From Ardenticatenaceae bacterium (lineage in GTDB: Bacteria; Chloroflexota; Anaerolineae; Promineifilales; Promineifilaceae), in contig JACKBU010000003.1 of assembly GCA_020634395.1 (NCBI GenBank), forward strand, positions 186,001 to 250,000: a stretch of 64,000 nucleotides of DNA, in the 5' to 3' direction. Both the position numbers and the translations under genes were made by a program. The notes under the pieces are model-generated. The model worked only from the letters and a program-made list of their open reading frames with translations. It was not told the origin of the DNA and did not search any database. Positions within the stretch are counted from its first letter, which is position 1, and each line of letters starts with the position of its first letter. Positions 49,064 through 56,980 of this stretch are shown one piece after another.

Positions 49064-49145
49064 AGATGTTGCCTCAACTGCGAATTTTCGATGCACAGGG
49101 CAGCCGCGAGAAGCGCCCAACAGGCTGCTTCTCGCGGCGCGGCGC

Positions 49146-49442
49146 TTATTCGCTGACGATCTCGTAAAATCCGGCAGACATGGTGCTCATATCAATGTGT
49201 GACATAAAAGCCATCGCCACATCGCCGGTATCCCGTTTGCCGGCCTGCTGCGCGGCTTCCTTGCTCGTGTAACGCAGAATCAACACCCATTCGCCATCAT
49301 CCGCGCGGGTCGCTTCACGACGAACCAACCCCGGCAAAGTGGGGGTCACTTCGCGTTGGAAACGCTCATTCAACGCCGCAAACGCAGCCTCATCGGTCCC
49401 TTCTTTGGTGTGAAAACGCACAATTTGAATCGCTGCCATCAT
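49146..49442 (-). CDS. antibiotic-biosynthesis-monooxygenase-fold (ABM) protein
   Basis: This 98-aa dimeric alpha/beta-barrel protein has IQIVRFHTKEGTDEAAFAAL then LPGLVRREATRADDGEWVLIL. Such proteins act on reactive carbonyls, haem or polyketides. It is divergent from a MarR gene across a palindromic site, so MarR probably controls it. Confidence 0.75.
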   Translation of the reverse strand: MMAAIQIVRFHTKEGTDEAAFAALNERFQREVTPTLPGLVRREATRADDGEWVLILRYTSKEAAQQAGKRDTGDVAMAFMSHIDMSTMSAGFYEIVSE

Positions 49443-49498
49443 CGTTTACTCCTTATTTGCTGTTGATTTTTGATCATGATATACTGCATATATGTGAT

Positions 49499-49538
49499 TG
49501 CGCACGCAACAAACGCATTATACGTGCGTGCGCACGCA
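49499..49538. promoter_or_regulatory. MarR operator candidate
   Basis: TGCGTGCGCACGCA (49525-49538) is a perfect 14-bp palindrome. A second, partial site TGCGCACGCA lies at 49499-49508. Both are between the divergent ABM and MarR genes, the usual place for an autoregulated MarR operator. Confidence 0.65.
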
Positions 49539-49567
49539 TTTGTCAAGAAGAAAAACGAGGCAATAGT

Positions 49568-50053
49568 ATGGAAAACGACAATTTCACAACATTGGAACAA
49601 GGGGCCTGGGGGGGATTGTTGGGTATGCACGGCCGTATGATGCGCCTCATAGATGCCGACCTACAAGCCCACTCACATATCAGCCACGTCGAGTTTGAGG
49701 TGCTGCTGCGTCTGTCGTGGGAGGCAGATCACCGCTTGCGCATTCACGACCTGGCTGCCCGCAGCGTCCTCACGCGCAGTGGGATCAGCCGCCTGGTAGA
49801 ACGGCTGGAGCAGGCCGGGCTGGTAGTGCGGGAAAAGGCAACCGAGGATCGGCGCGGGGCATATGCTGTGTTAACAAAGGCGGGCATGACGCATTTCGAG
49901 GCGGCGCTGCGGCAGCACGTGGCTTTTGTACGTCGGCACTTTCTCGCCCTTTTCAGCGAAGCGGAATTAGAGCAGATGGCTGTTTTCTGGCAGCGGGTGG
50001 AGACTGGGCAAGCGAATTTGGAATCGGGAGACAACACACGACCAGAGAATTAA
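49568..50053 (+). CDS. MarR-family transcriptional regulator
   Basis: From MENDNFTTLEQGAW it is 161 aa; the ORF to 49457 crosses the operator. The winged helix is complete: HVEFEVLLRLSWEADHRLRIHDLA, then SVLTRSGISRLVERLEQAGLV (recognition helix) and REKATEDRRGAYAVLTKAG (wing). No cysteine redox switch is evident, so it should sense a ligand. It probably represses the divergent ABM gene. Confidence 0.93.
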   Translation: MENDNFTTLEQGAWGGLLGMHGRMMRLIDADLQAHSHISHVEFEVLLRLSWEADHRLRIHDLAARSVLTRSGISRLVERLEQAGLVVREKATEDRRGAYAVLTKAGMTHFEAALRQHVAFVRRHFLALFSEAELEQMAVFWQRVETGQANLESGDNTRPEN

Positions 50054-50061
50054 TAGGATGC

Positions 50062-50125
50062 AGATGTTGCGGATTGGCGCTGATTATTTAATGAATCTGC
50101 GGAAATCCGGGCAATCCGCGTTTAG
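50062..50125. repeat. GGATT/AATCC word hairpin
   Basis: TGCGGATTGGCGCTGATTA faces CTGCGGAAATCCGGGCAATCCGCG between the MarR stop and the exporter stop. Confidence 0.5.
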
Positions 50126-51963
50126 CCGCGTCCCATTTCCTCCGGTTCGTCTGCGGGCATGAACTGGCGCTGGTAGAGTTCGTGGTAGAGGCCGCCCTGG
50201 GCCAGAAGCTGGTCGTGACGGCCGTTTTCCACAATCCGCCCCCCATCCACCACACAAATCATATCCGCCTGGCGAATGGTGCTCAGGCGGTGGGCGATGA
50301 CCACGGCCGTGCGCCCGGCCATCAGCCGCTCCAGCGCCTCCTGAATCAGCACCTCCGTCACCGTGTCGATGCTGGCTGTGGCCTCGTCGAGGATGAGGAT
50401 GCGTGGGTCCACCAGCGCGGCGCGGGCGATGCACAGCAGCTGCCGCTGCCCCACCGACACGTTCACCGCCCCTTCCAGAATGGGCGTGTCGTAGCCGAGG
50501 GGCAGGTTGCGGATGAAGTCGTGGGCGTTGGCCAGTTTGGCGGCGGCGACCACTTCCTCGTGGCTGGCGGCGGCACGGCCGTAACGGATGTTCTCGGCGA
50601 TGGTGCCGGCGAAGAGGAACGGGTCTTGCGGCACCAGCCCAAACTGGCGGCGCAGCGAGGTTTGCGTCACGTCGCGCACGTCGATCCCGTCAATCAACAC
50701 CTGCCCCTCTGTGGCCTCGTAGAAGCGGGGGATGAGGTTGGCGATGGTGGTTTTGCCCGCGCCCGTGGGACCGACCAGGGCGACGGTTTGGCCCGGCTGG
50801 ATGGCAAGCTGGACGGCGTGCAGCACGTCCGGGGCGTCGTCGCGGTAGCGGAAGGTGACGTCCTCCAGGGTGATGGCCCCGGTGATGGGCGGCATCTCGG
50901 CGGCGTCGGGCCGGTCGGTGACGTCGGGGGTGGTGTCCAGCAGGCGCAGTACCTGCTCGCCGCCGGCCATGGCCGACTGCATGGTGGTGTAGAGGCGGCT
51001 GAGTTCCTGGATGGGCTGGAAGAAGCGCGTGACGTAGGCCAGAAAGGCGACCATCACCCCCAGCGTGACGGTGTCATCGGCCACGGCCCGCCCGCCGAAA
51101 TAGAGAACCACGGCCGTCGACAACATGCTCAAAAATTCTATCGTCGGCAGGAAGATGAAGGAAAGGCGCATGGCGTTGACGTTGGCGTCGCGGTTGCTGC
51201 GGTTGACGGTGTTGAAACGGTCTTCGACGGCCGTTTCCTGGGCAAACGCCTGAATCACCCGCATCCCGTTGATGTTTTCCGCCAGGTTGCCCACCAGGGC
51301 GGCCACACTGCGCCGCGTCTGGCGGAAGGCGCTTTTGGCCCGGTAAGAGAACCAGACCGTCGCCAGGGCCATCAGCGGCAGCACGGCGAAGGTGAGGAGC
51401 GCCAGGCGCGGACTCATGGTGAGCATGATGATGATGATGCCCACCAGGATGAGCAAATCGCCTAGCAGCGAGATCAGGCCCTGCGTCAGCAGGTCGTTGA
51501 TGACGGCCACGTCGTTGATGACCCGCGACACGGTCACGCCGACGATGGTGCGGTCGTGGTAGCTCATGGAGAGGGCTTGCAGGTGGTCGAACAGCTCCTG
51601 GCGCAAATCGGCCAGCACGCGCTGCGACACGCGCCCCAGCAAGTACTGCTGCCCGGCGCTGGTGGCGTACAGCCCCACGTAACAGAGCGCCAGCAGCAGG
51701 GCCAACTGGGTCAGGCCGCTGGCGTCGCCCACGGCGATGTGCTGGTCGATGGTGATTTTGATGATGTAGGGCGCGAGCAGGGTGAAGCCGGTCGCGCCGA
51801 GCATGAGCAGGGTGCCCAGGGCGATTTTACGGCCGTACGGCCGTATAAACACCATCATGCCGGCGACGACGCTTTTGTTGAAGAAACGGCCGTCTTTCCC
51901 TTCCTGCCCAAACTGGTTAATGGCCCCGCGCGGCCCCATGCCGGGGGAGAAGCTGAAACTCAT
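50122..51963 (-). CDS. ABC exporter half-transporter, catalytic-site subunit of a heterodimer
   Basis: I start it at MSFSFSPGMGPRGAINQ (613 aa), with AAGGA upstream. The frame open to 52320 only translates the hairpin array. Six TM helices (type I) span ~residues 35-335. The nucleotide domain has Walker A GPTGAGKTTIANL, Walker B ILILDEATASID with the catalytic Glu, and a degenerate signature (NVSVGQRQ instead of LSGGQ). With its partner at 52392 it resembles LmrCD/BmrCD-type multidrug exporters. The two signature/Walker variants complement each other. Confidence 0.92.
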   Translation of the reverse strand: MSFSFSPGMGPRGAINQFGQEGKDGRFFNKSVVAGMMVFIRPYGRKIALGTLLMLGATGFTLLAPYIIKITIDQHIAVGDASGLTQLALLLALCYVGLYATSAGQQYLLGRVSQRVLADLRQELFDHLQALSMSYHDRTIVGVTVSRVINDVAVINDLLTQGLISLLGDLLILVGIIIIMLTMSPRLALLTFAVLPLMALATVWFSYRAKSAFRQTRRSVAALVGNLAENINGMRVIQAFAQETAVEDRFNTVNRSNRDANVNAMRLSFIFLPTIEFLSMLSTAVVLYFGGRAVADDTVTLGVMVAFLAYVTRFFQPIQELSRLYTTMQSAMAGGEQVLRLLDTTPDVTDRPDAAEMPPITGAITLEDVTFRYRDDAPDVLHAVQLAIQPGQTVALVGPTGAGKTTIANLIPRFYEATEGQVLIDGIDVRDVTQTSLRRQFGLVPQDPFLFAGTIAENIRYGRAAASHEEVVAAAKLANAHDFIRNLPLGYDTPILEGAVNVSVGQRQLLCIARAALVDPRILILDEATASIDTVTEVLIQEALERLMAGRTAVVIAHRLSTIRQADMICVVDGGRIVENGRHDQLLAQGGLYHELYQRQFMPADEPEEMGRG

Positions 51964-51970
51964 AATAGAA

Positions 51971-52032
51971 TCCTTTGGGGGACTGGAGATTGGAGACTGG
52001 AGACTCAAGAATCTCCAGTCTCTAGCCCTCAG
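51971..52032. repeat. GACTGGAGATTGGAGACT word hairpin
   Basis: GGACTGGAGATTGGAGACTGG faces AATCTCCAGTCTCTAG just upstream of the exporter start. Confidence 0.6.
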
Positions 52033-52053
52033 TCCTGCAAACCAATCTCTAAC

Positions 52054-52306
52054 CGCCCCCTTGGTGATAACCAAGGGCATACTTTTTCCGCCAACTACCC
52101 CCTCGGTGATAACCGAGGGCATGTTTTTTCCGCCAACTGTCCCCTCGGTGGCCGCCGAGGGTATGTTTTTTCCGCCAACTACCCCTTCGGTGGCCGCCGA
52201 GGGCATGTTTTTTCCGCCAACTACCCTCTCGGCGACCGCCGAGGGCATGTTTTTTCCGCCAACTACCCCTTCGGTGACCGCCGAGAGCATACTTTTTCCG
52301 CCAACT
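52054..52306. repeat. 42-bp tandem hairpin array, six units with covarying stems
   Basis: CCGCCAACT recurs at 52088, 52130, 52172, 52214, 52256 and 52298, always 42 bases apart. Each unit has a stem such as CCCTCGGT/ACCGAGGG followed by a short spacer and T5-T6 on the plus strand. Unit 1 has CTTGGT/ACCAAG, unit 2 CTCGGT/ACCGAG and unit 5 CTCGGC/GCCGAG, so pairs change together. It lies in the leader of the downstream exporter gene. Confidence 0.92.
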
Positions 52307-52310
52307 GCCC

Positions 52311-52390
52311 CTCCCCTCAATCCCCTCCCTCTGGGAGGGGAAGTCTGGCTCCCTCGCCCTTTGGGAGAGGGCCGGGGAGAGGGAGATTAC
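52311..52390. repeat. CCCTCC/GGGAGG word hairpins
   Basis: CCCCTCCCTCTGGGAGGGG and CTCGCCCTTTGGGAGAGGG form two hairpins of the same family as 3118-3194, between the exporter genes. Confidence 0.6.
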
Positions 52391-52391
52391 T

Positions 52392-54155
52392 CTAATCTCC
52401 AATCTCCAATCTCTCCTCCGGCTCCACCTGCAAGGCATACACCTGCCGGTACAGCGGCGAACTGGCCAGGAGTTCTTCGTGCGTGCCACGGGCGGCGATA
52501 CGGCCGTTTTCCAGCACCAAAATCACGTCGGCGCGGCGCACCGTACTCAGGCGGTGGGCAATGACAAACGTCGTGCGGTTCTCCATCAAGCGGTCCAGCG
52601 CCGCCTGGATCAGCCGCTCCGTGTTGCTGTCCACACTGGCCGTGGCGTCATCCAAAATGAGGATGCGCGGGTCGGTCAGCAAGGCACGGGCGATGGACAG
52701 GCGCTGCTTCTGCCCGCCGGACAGCGTCACGCCGCGCTCACCGACCGGCGTGTCGTAGCCCTGCGGCATGGCGCTGATGAACTCATGAGCCTGCGCGTCT
52801 TTGGCCGCCCGGATAATCTCGTCCTCGCCGGCGTCCGGCCGCCCAAAGGTGATATTTTCGCGGATGGTGGCGGCGAAGAGGATGGTGTCCTGCATCACCA
52901 GCCCAATCTGGCTGCGCAGCGACGTCAGGGTAAACTGGCGCGCATCCTGCCCATCCAGGTCGATTTGCCCGCCTGTCGGATCATAAAAGCGGGCAATCAG
53001 GTTGATGAGCGTGGACTTGCCGGAGCCGGTCGCGCCCATCAGGGCCACAATCTGCCCCGGCTCGGCGGTGAAAGTGATGTTGTGCAGCACCTTTTTGGAC
53101 CCGGCATAGACAAAAGAGACATCGGTGAAGGCGACACGGCCGTTCAGCCGGGGCGCTTCCACCGCATCCGGCCGGTCGGCCACTTCCGAGGGCGCGTCGA
53201 GAATGGCAAAAATGCGCTCGGCGGCCGAGGCGGCAATCGCCAAAATGGGGATGATGCGGCCAATCAGGTTGATCGGGCGAATAAGCATCGCCAGATACGT
53301 GGTAAAGGCCACCAGCTCGCCCAGCGTCATCTGGTTTTGCACCACCAGATAACCGCCATACCAGAAAATCAGCACCGTGCCAAAGTTGGCGATCATGTCC
53401 AGCATGGGCACGTTGATCGCTTCCAGGCGGGTGGACTCGGCCGAGAGGCCAAACCACTTTTCGTTTTCCGCCAGGAAGCGGCGCGATTCGCTCGCTTCCT
53501 GGGCAAAGGCTTTGACGATGCGCGCACCGCGCAGGTTTTGCTCCAACTGGGTGGTCAACACGCCCAACTGGTCCTGAATCTCGAAGGAGAGGGGGCGGAA
53601 GCGGCGGCCAAAGCGGTAGGCGCGGTGCAGCAGCAGCGGCATGGTGAGGATGATGAGGCTGGCTAAGGCGGCGTTCATCCAGAGGAGGGTAACGGCCGTA
53701 AACAGCAGCAGTGTGCCCCCTTCCACCAGCCGCAGCACCGCCCGCCCCGTCAGAAAGCGAATGCGCTCCACATCCTGCATGGCCCGCGAGAGGATTTGCC
53801 CGGCTTCGGTCTGGTCGTGGTAGGCAAACGGCAGACGGTCCAGCTTGACGAGGATTTCGTTGCGCAGGTTATAGGCCACGCCCTGCGAGGCTTCTTCGGT
53901 CCATTTGCCCTGGTAGTAGACAAAGACGCCCTTGATCAGCGTCAGGCCCAGCAGCAGCAAGACGGCCTGGCCCAGACGCGCCAGATCGCCGCCGTAGATG
54001 CCCTGGTCGATGGCCCAGCGAATGAGCTGCGGAACCAGGATGATGATGACGTTGATGATGAGCATGGTGGTGTAAACGCCGATGGTTTTGCGGGTATACG
54101 GCCGTAAATACCGAAAGGCGCGCCACAGCAGTTGTCGGTCGGATTGCGGTTGCAT
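52392..54155 (-). CDS. ABC exporter half-transporter, degenerate-site subunit of a heterodimer
   Basis: This 587-aa type I exporter has Walker A GATGSGKSTLINL, signature LSGGQKQRLSIARALL (canonical) and Walker B ILILDDATASVD, with Asp in place of the catalytic Glu. In heterodimers this subunit makes the non-hydrolytic site with the partner's poor signature and donates its good signature to the active site. The last codons (RLEIGD then TAG) come from the GGAGATTGG word. Substrate is unknown; multidrug or lipid export is typical. Confidence 0.93.
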   Translation of the reverse strand: MQPQSDRQLLWRAFRYLRPYTRKTIGVYTTMLIINVIIILVPQLIRWAIDQGIYGGDLARLGQAVLLLLGLTLIKGVFVYYQGKWTEEASQGVAYNLRNEILVKLDRLPFAYHDQTEAGQILSRAMQDVERIRFLTGRAVLRLVEGGTLLLFTAVTLLWMNAALASLIILTMPLLLHRAYRFGRRFRPLSFEIQDQLGVLTTQLEQNLRGARIVKAFAQEASESRRFLAENEKWFGLSAESTRLEAINVPMLDMIANFGTVLIFWYGGYLVVQNQMTLGELVAFTTYLAMLIRPINLIGRIIPILAIAASAAERIFAILDAPSEVADRPDAVEAPRLNGRVAFTDVSFVYAGSKKVLHNITFTAEPGQIVALMGATGSGKSTLINLIARFYDPTGGQIDLDGQDARQFTLTSLRSQIGLVMQDTILFAATIRENITFGRPDAGEDEIIRAAKDAQAHEFISAMPQGYDTPVGERGVTLSGGQKQRLSIARALLTDPRILILDDATASVDSNTERLIQAALDRLMENRTTFVIAHRLSTVRRADVILVLENGRIAARGTHEELLASSPLYRQVYALQVEPEERLEIGD

Positions 54156-54196
54156 GGGCCGTATCTTACCTGTTTTTGCGCGGCCCTGCCGTAAGT

Positions 54197-54230
54197 AAAA
54201 CGGCCCAGGCAGGGGTGCCTGGGCCGTTTT
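54197..54230. terminator. terminator AAAACGGCCCAGGCA/TGCCTGGGCCGTTTT
   Basis: A perfect 15-bp stem with a GGGG loop lies after the toxin stop on the minus strand. It has AAAA/TTTT ends on both strands and can work in either direction, separating the toxin-antitoxin operon from the exporter genes. Confidence 0.9.
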
Positions 54231-54265
54231 GGATAACGAAGTGAGTTCTAACTCTTGTCTCTCAA

Positions 54266-54748
54266 TTACTCATCCGCGAGGCGCAAAATGCGCAGACTTA
54301 CCTCATCCGAAATCCACATACCGGAATCTTTCAACCGTATCACATAAGGCGCAACTGTCTGAACATGCCCCTGAGCTTTCATTTCCAAAAGAACTCGCAA
54401 TGTGCCCCACACATTCAAACCCGCAGCCTGAGCAACATGGCGCGCCAGAGAATCATCCAAAATAACTGTACGCGAAGGATTTTCCAAAGCCAACGACATC
54501 GCGGCAACTTCACCCGGCCCCAAATCCAGGGCAAACCACTCAGAAGGCGTTTGTTTGGGAGCCACAATATCTAACCAGTCCAGACGGCTCGGATCGGGCA
54601 CGTTGAATCCACGCGCCAGACCTTCTCGCAGCTCAGCTACCACCTCTGGAGGAGTCCATATGCTGGTAAACAGCCGTGGCAGCCAATCCAGCGCGTCAAT
54701 TCGATGGAGATAAACGAGAGGAGAAGTGTTGCTAATCGCCTCGTTCAT
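54266..54748 (-). CDS. DUF3368 PIN-like toxin
   Basis: From MNEAISNTSPLVYLHRID it is 160 aa. NTSPLVYL supplies the first acidic/polar PIN position. LDLGPGEVAAMSLALE and VILDDSLARHVAQAAGL carry the other conserved acids. The protein is a DUF3368-type nuclease-like toxin. The start overlaps the antitoxin by 17 bp. Confidence 0.85.
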   Translation of the reverse strand: MNEAISNTSPLVYLHRIDALDWLPRLFTSIWTPPEVVAELREGLARGFNVPDPSRLDWLDIVAPKQTPSEWFALDLGPGEVAAMSLALENPSRTVILDDSLARHVAQAAGLNVWGTLRVLLEMKAQGHVQTVAPYVIRLKDSGMWISDEVSLRILRLADE

Positions 54749-54992
54749 CGGCCAGTTCCAACTCTTCCAGCTCACTCATCAACGGAAAGACCTTATAATC
54801 GCCCAACAACAACAAGAATTCGACCCGTGATTTGCCGGCCAATTCGGCGGCGCGACCAGAAGAAAGACGGCCGAGTTCATACAATTTGATGGCCGCCAGC
54901 AAGCGCATTTCGCGGGCAAAAGCCACTTCGTCGCTTTTTTCAGCTAGTAAGACCTTTTCTGGGATCTCGATTGTGACTTGTCGTGAACTCAT
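54732..54992 (-). CDS. UPF0175 antitoxin
   Basis: This 86-aa protein starts MSSRQVTIEIPEKVLL, with GGAGGAAGC directly upstream. The ribbon-helix-like N-terminus and MRLLAAIKLYELGRLSSGRAAELAGKSRVEFL (helix-turn-helix) are typical of UPF0175 partners of DUF3368. It is upstream of the toxin in the same operon. Confidence 0.85.
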   Translation of the reverse strand: MSSRQVTIEIPEKVLLAEKSDEVAFAREMRLLAAIKLYELGRLSSGRAAELAGKSRVEFLLLLGDYKVFPLMSELEELELADERGD

Positions 54993-55065
54993 TATGCTTC
55001 CTCCTTGCCATTTGCTAGTCGGTTGGGATGCAGGTTGGTCCAATCTTGGAGATTGGACCAATCTA

Positions 55066-56346
55066 TCAGGCCAATACTTTTACCAGATGGTACTTCTTGC
55101 GCCCTTTGCGCAGGATGAGGAACTGGCCTTCGATGGCCTCATTCACCGTGACCATTTGATTGGCGTCTTCAATGCGGCGGTTGTTCAGATAGACGCCGCC
55201 GCCCTGGATGGTCCGCCGGGCGTCGCCTTTGGACTGGGCCAGGCCAGAGTCGGCCAGCAAGTCGACCACCGGAAAGCCGTCGCCCGCCAGCGCGGTCCGG
55301 GGCAGTTCGCTGGAAGGCACGTCGGCGAAAATGTCCTGAATGTCGCTGGCGTCCAGCCCTTCCAGGTCGCCCCCAAAGAGGACCTGGGCGGCTTTTTCGG
55401 CTTTGGAAACGGCCGTTTCCCCATGAATCATCCGCGTCAACTCCTGCGCCAGCCGCCGCTGCGCCTCGCGCTGCTCCGGGCGATCATAGACCATCTGCTG
55501 GTATTCCTGGATTTCGCTGCGCTCCAGCCAGGTGAAGTAGCCCAGGTAATTGATCACGTCGGCGTCGTCGGTGTTGAACCAGAACTGGTAGAAGCGGTAA
55601 GGCGACGTGCGGTTGGGGTCCAACCAGGCGTTGGTGCCGGCGGCCGTTTTGCCGAATTTGCTGCCATCCGCCTGGGTGATGAGCGGGAAAACCATCGCGT
55701 GGACTTTGTCGTTGCGCACGCGGCGAATCAATTCCACCCCGGCCACGATATTGCCCCACTGGTCGCTGCCGCCGGTTTGCATGGTGCAGCCGTAGGTATC
55801 GTGCAGGTGAAGGTAATCGTAGGCTTGCAGCAGCATGTAGCTAAACTCGGTATAAGAGATGCCATCTTCACGCTGGATGCGTGATTTGACGGAATCTTTG
55901 CCCAGCATGTAGTTGACGGTGAAATGCTTGCCGGTGTCGCGCAGGAACTCTAGCAAGTTGAGCTTGCTCAACCAATCGGCGTTGTTGACCATGATGGCCG
56001 GGTTGCTTTTGACCTCAAAATCCAACACGCTGGCCAACTGCTGCTTCACCGTCACCAGGTTGGCTTCGATTTCGTCAATGGTCAGCAGATTGCGCTCAGA
56101 GGAACGGCCGCTGGGGTCGCCGACCATGCCTGTGCCGCCGCCCGCCAGCAGGATGGGCGTATGACCGAAGCGCTGAAGGCGGGCCATCACCATCAGCGGC
56201 ACCAGATTGCCGATGTGTAAGGAATCGGCTGTCGGGTCGAAACCGTTGTAGATGGTGAGTTTTTCCTTCGCCAGGACGTCCGGTACGCCTTCGGTGTTGT
56301 CGTAGACGAGGCCGCGCCACTTTAATTCTTCGTACACATTTGTCAC
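55066..56346 (-). CDS. tyrS: tyrosyl-tRNA synthetase
   Basis: I start at GTG 56346-56344, because AAGGAG lies 9 bases before it; the TTG at 56364 is upstream of that site. The protein has 426 aa. The class I motifs are HIGN (DPTADSLHIGNLVPL) and the KMSKS variant KFGKT. NYMLGKDSV, QAYDYLHLH and QTGGSDQWGNI are the Tyr/ATP site. A C-terminal S4 domain (GGGVYLNNRRIEDANQMV) binds tRNA. A leader peptide and terminator precede it. Confidence 0.95.
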   Translation of the reverse strand: MTNVYEELKWRGLVYDNTEGVPDVLAKEKLTIYNGFDPTADSLHIGNLVPLMVMARLQRFGHTPILLAGGGTGMVGDPSGRSSERNLLTIDEIEANLVTVKQQLASVLDFEVKSNPAIMVNNADWLSKLNLLEFLRDTGKHFTVNYMLGKDSVKSRIQREDGISYTEFSYMLLQAYDYLHLHDTYGCTMQTGGSDQWGNIVAGVELIRRVRNDKVHAMVFPLITQADGSKFGKTAAGTNAWLDPNRTSPYRFYQFWFNTDDADVINYLGYFTWLERSEIQEYQQMVYDRPEQREAQRRLAQELTRMIHGETAVSKAEKAAQVLFGGDLEGLDASDIQDIFADVPSSELPRTALAGDGFPVVDLLADSGLAQSKGDARRTIQGGGVYLNNRRIEDANQMVTVNEAIEGQFLILRKGRKKYHLVKVLA

Positions 56347-56423
56347 GATGTCTTTCTCCTTCAAATAATTCCGATTTAAATCGTAACACAGGCTTGAGGG
56401 CTGTCAACGCCTGCATCTGGACA

Positions 56424-56455
56424 CAAAAAAAGACGCGGGTGGCGCCGCGTCTTTT
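56424..56455 (-). terminator. attenuator terminator of tyrS
   Basis: On the minus strand AAAAGACGCGG pairs perfectly with CCGCGTCTTTT over a CGCCAC loop and is followed by more T. It lies between the Tyr-rich leader ORF and tyrS. The upstream TGGCGC can pair with GCGCCA of the stem-loop, a possible anti-terminator. Confidence 0.85.
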
Positions 56456-56483
56456 GCTAACAGGTTTGTTGCCTAGGAGGCCA

Positions 56484-56564
56484 TCAGGCCAGCAGCACCC
56501 TGCGCCAGCGCGACGCTGCGGTTACTTCATAGGCCGGATAATAAGAGCGTTGTTTGCTGCACAT
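56484..56564 (-). CDS. Tyr-rich leader peptide of tyrS (attenuator)
   Basis: A 26-aa frame beginning MCSKQRSYYPAYEV has three Tyr codons within five (TAT TAT CCG GCC TAT). Its ATG lies 7 bases after the -10 box, so the transcript may be leaderless. The stop TGA is 28 bases before the terminator stem. An ATG two codons upstream would lie before the predicted transcription start. Ribosome stalling at Tyr codons could prevent the terminator. Confidence 0.65.
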   Translation of the reverse strand: MCSKQRSYYPAYEVTAASRWRRVLLA

Positions 56565-56570
56565 GCGCAT

Positions 56571-56599
56571 AGCTTAGCAGGCGAACGGCCGTGCGTCAA
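56571..56599 (-). promoter_or_regulatory. promoter of the tyrS leader
   Basis: Minus-strand TTGACG (56599-56594), a 17-base spacer and TAAGCT (56576-56571). The spacer contains an ACGGCCGT palindrome. Confidence 0.75.
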
Positions 56600-56642
56600 C
56601 TCGCAGCCCATCGCTATATACCGCCAAACTACCCCGAATATA

Positions 56643-56671
56643 TTGACAATATTGCGCCATTTTGCTAATAT
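56643..56671 (+). promoter_or_regulatory. strong plus-strand promoter
   Basis: TTGACA (56643-56648), a 17-base spacer and TAATAT (56666-56671) point to the 91-aa gene 310 bases downstream. An ATG 11 bases after the -10 opens MCTRLWV then stop (56682-56705). Confidence 0.75.
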
Positions 56672-56980
56672 ACCCGCATATATGTGCACGCGCTTGTGGG
56701 TTTAAGCGCCAAAAACCATAAGCCTGACAGCCAACAGGGGCGCGGCAATCAGGCCCAAGTTTACTTATCGTAGCCCCGGTGGAGGATGGAATACGTGCCG
56801 ATACAATTTCCCCCCTGAACCCTGAAGAGGCCCAACTTTATATCGTTCGTTTGTACTGTTTGGCTGGCTGCCGGCACCGTGCAGGTGCATACCCCGTAAC
56901 GGCCGTTCCCTCTAGCCCTCTGTCTGCATCTGTGCGCCCGCCCGAGGCGGTAGCTGTTGTTGTCTGTTGAGGAGGTTGAC

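Larger units (their letters stand above)
56347..56980. other. divergent regulatory region between tyrS and the 91-aa gene
   Basis: The region contains the tyrS leader, terminator and promoter on the minus strand, and a plus-strand promoter at 56643-56671 with a 7-codon ORF. A 63-codon GTG frame at 56779-56970 has no ribosome site or recognisable family and I do not call it. Confidence 0.5.

Noticed and set aside
51964..52320. N-terminal extension of the exporter with VGGKNMPS repeats
   Set aside because: It only translates the hairpin array. A proper start with AAGGA lies at 51963, followed by the conserved exporter sequence.
56424..56455. T-box riboswitch before tyrS
   Set aside because: GGGTGGCGCCGCG resembles the T-box sequence, but it is on the plus strand, antisense to tyrS. 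The minus strand has no T-box bulge sequence or specifier stem.
56779..56970. 63-codon GTG frame upstream of the 91-aa gene
   Set aside because: It has no ribosome site and no family, and its end is mostly GC-rich low-complexity sequence. It could be a leader ORF but cannot be supported.
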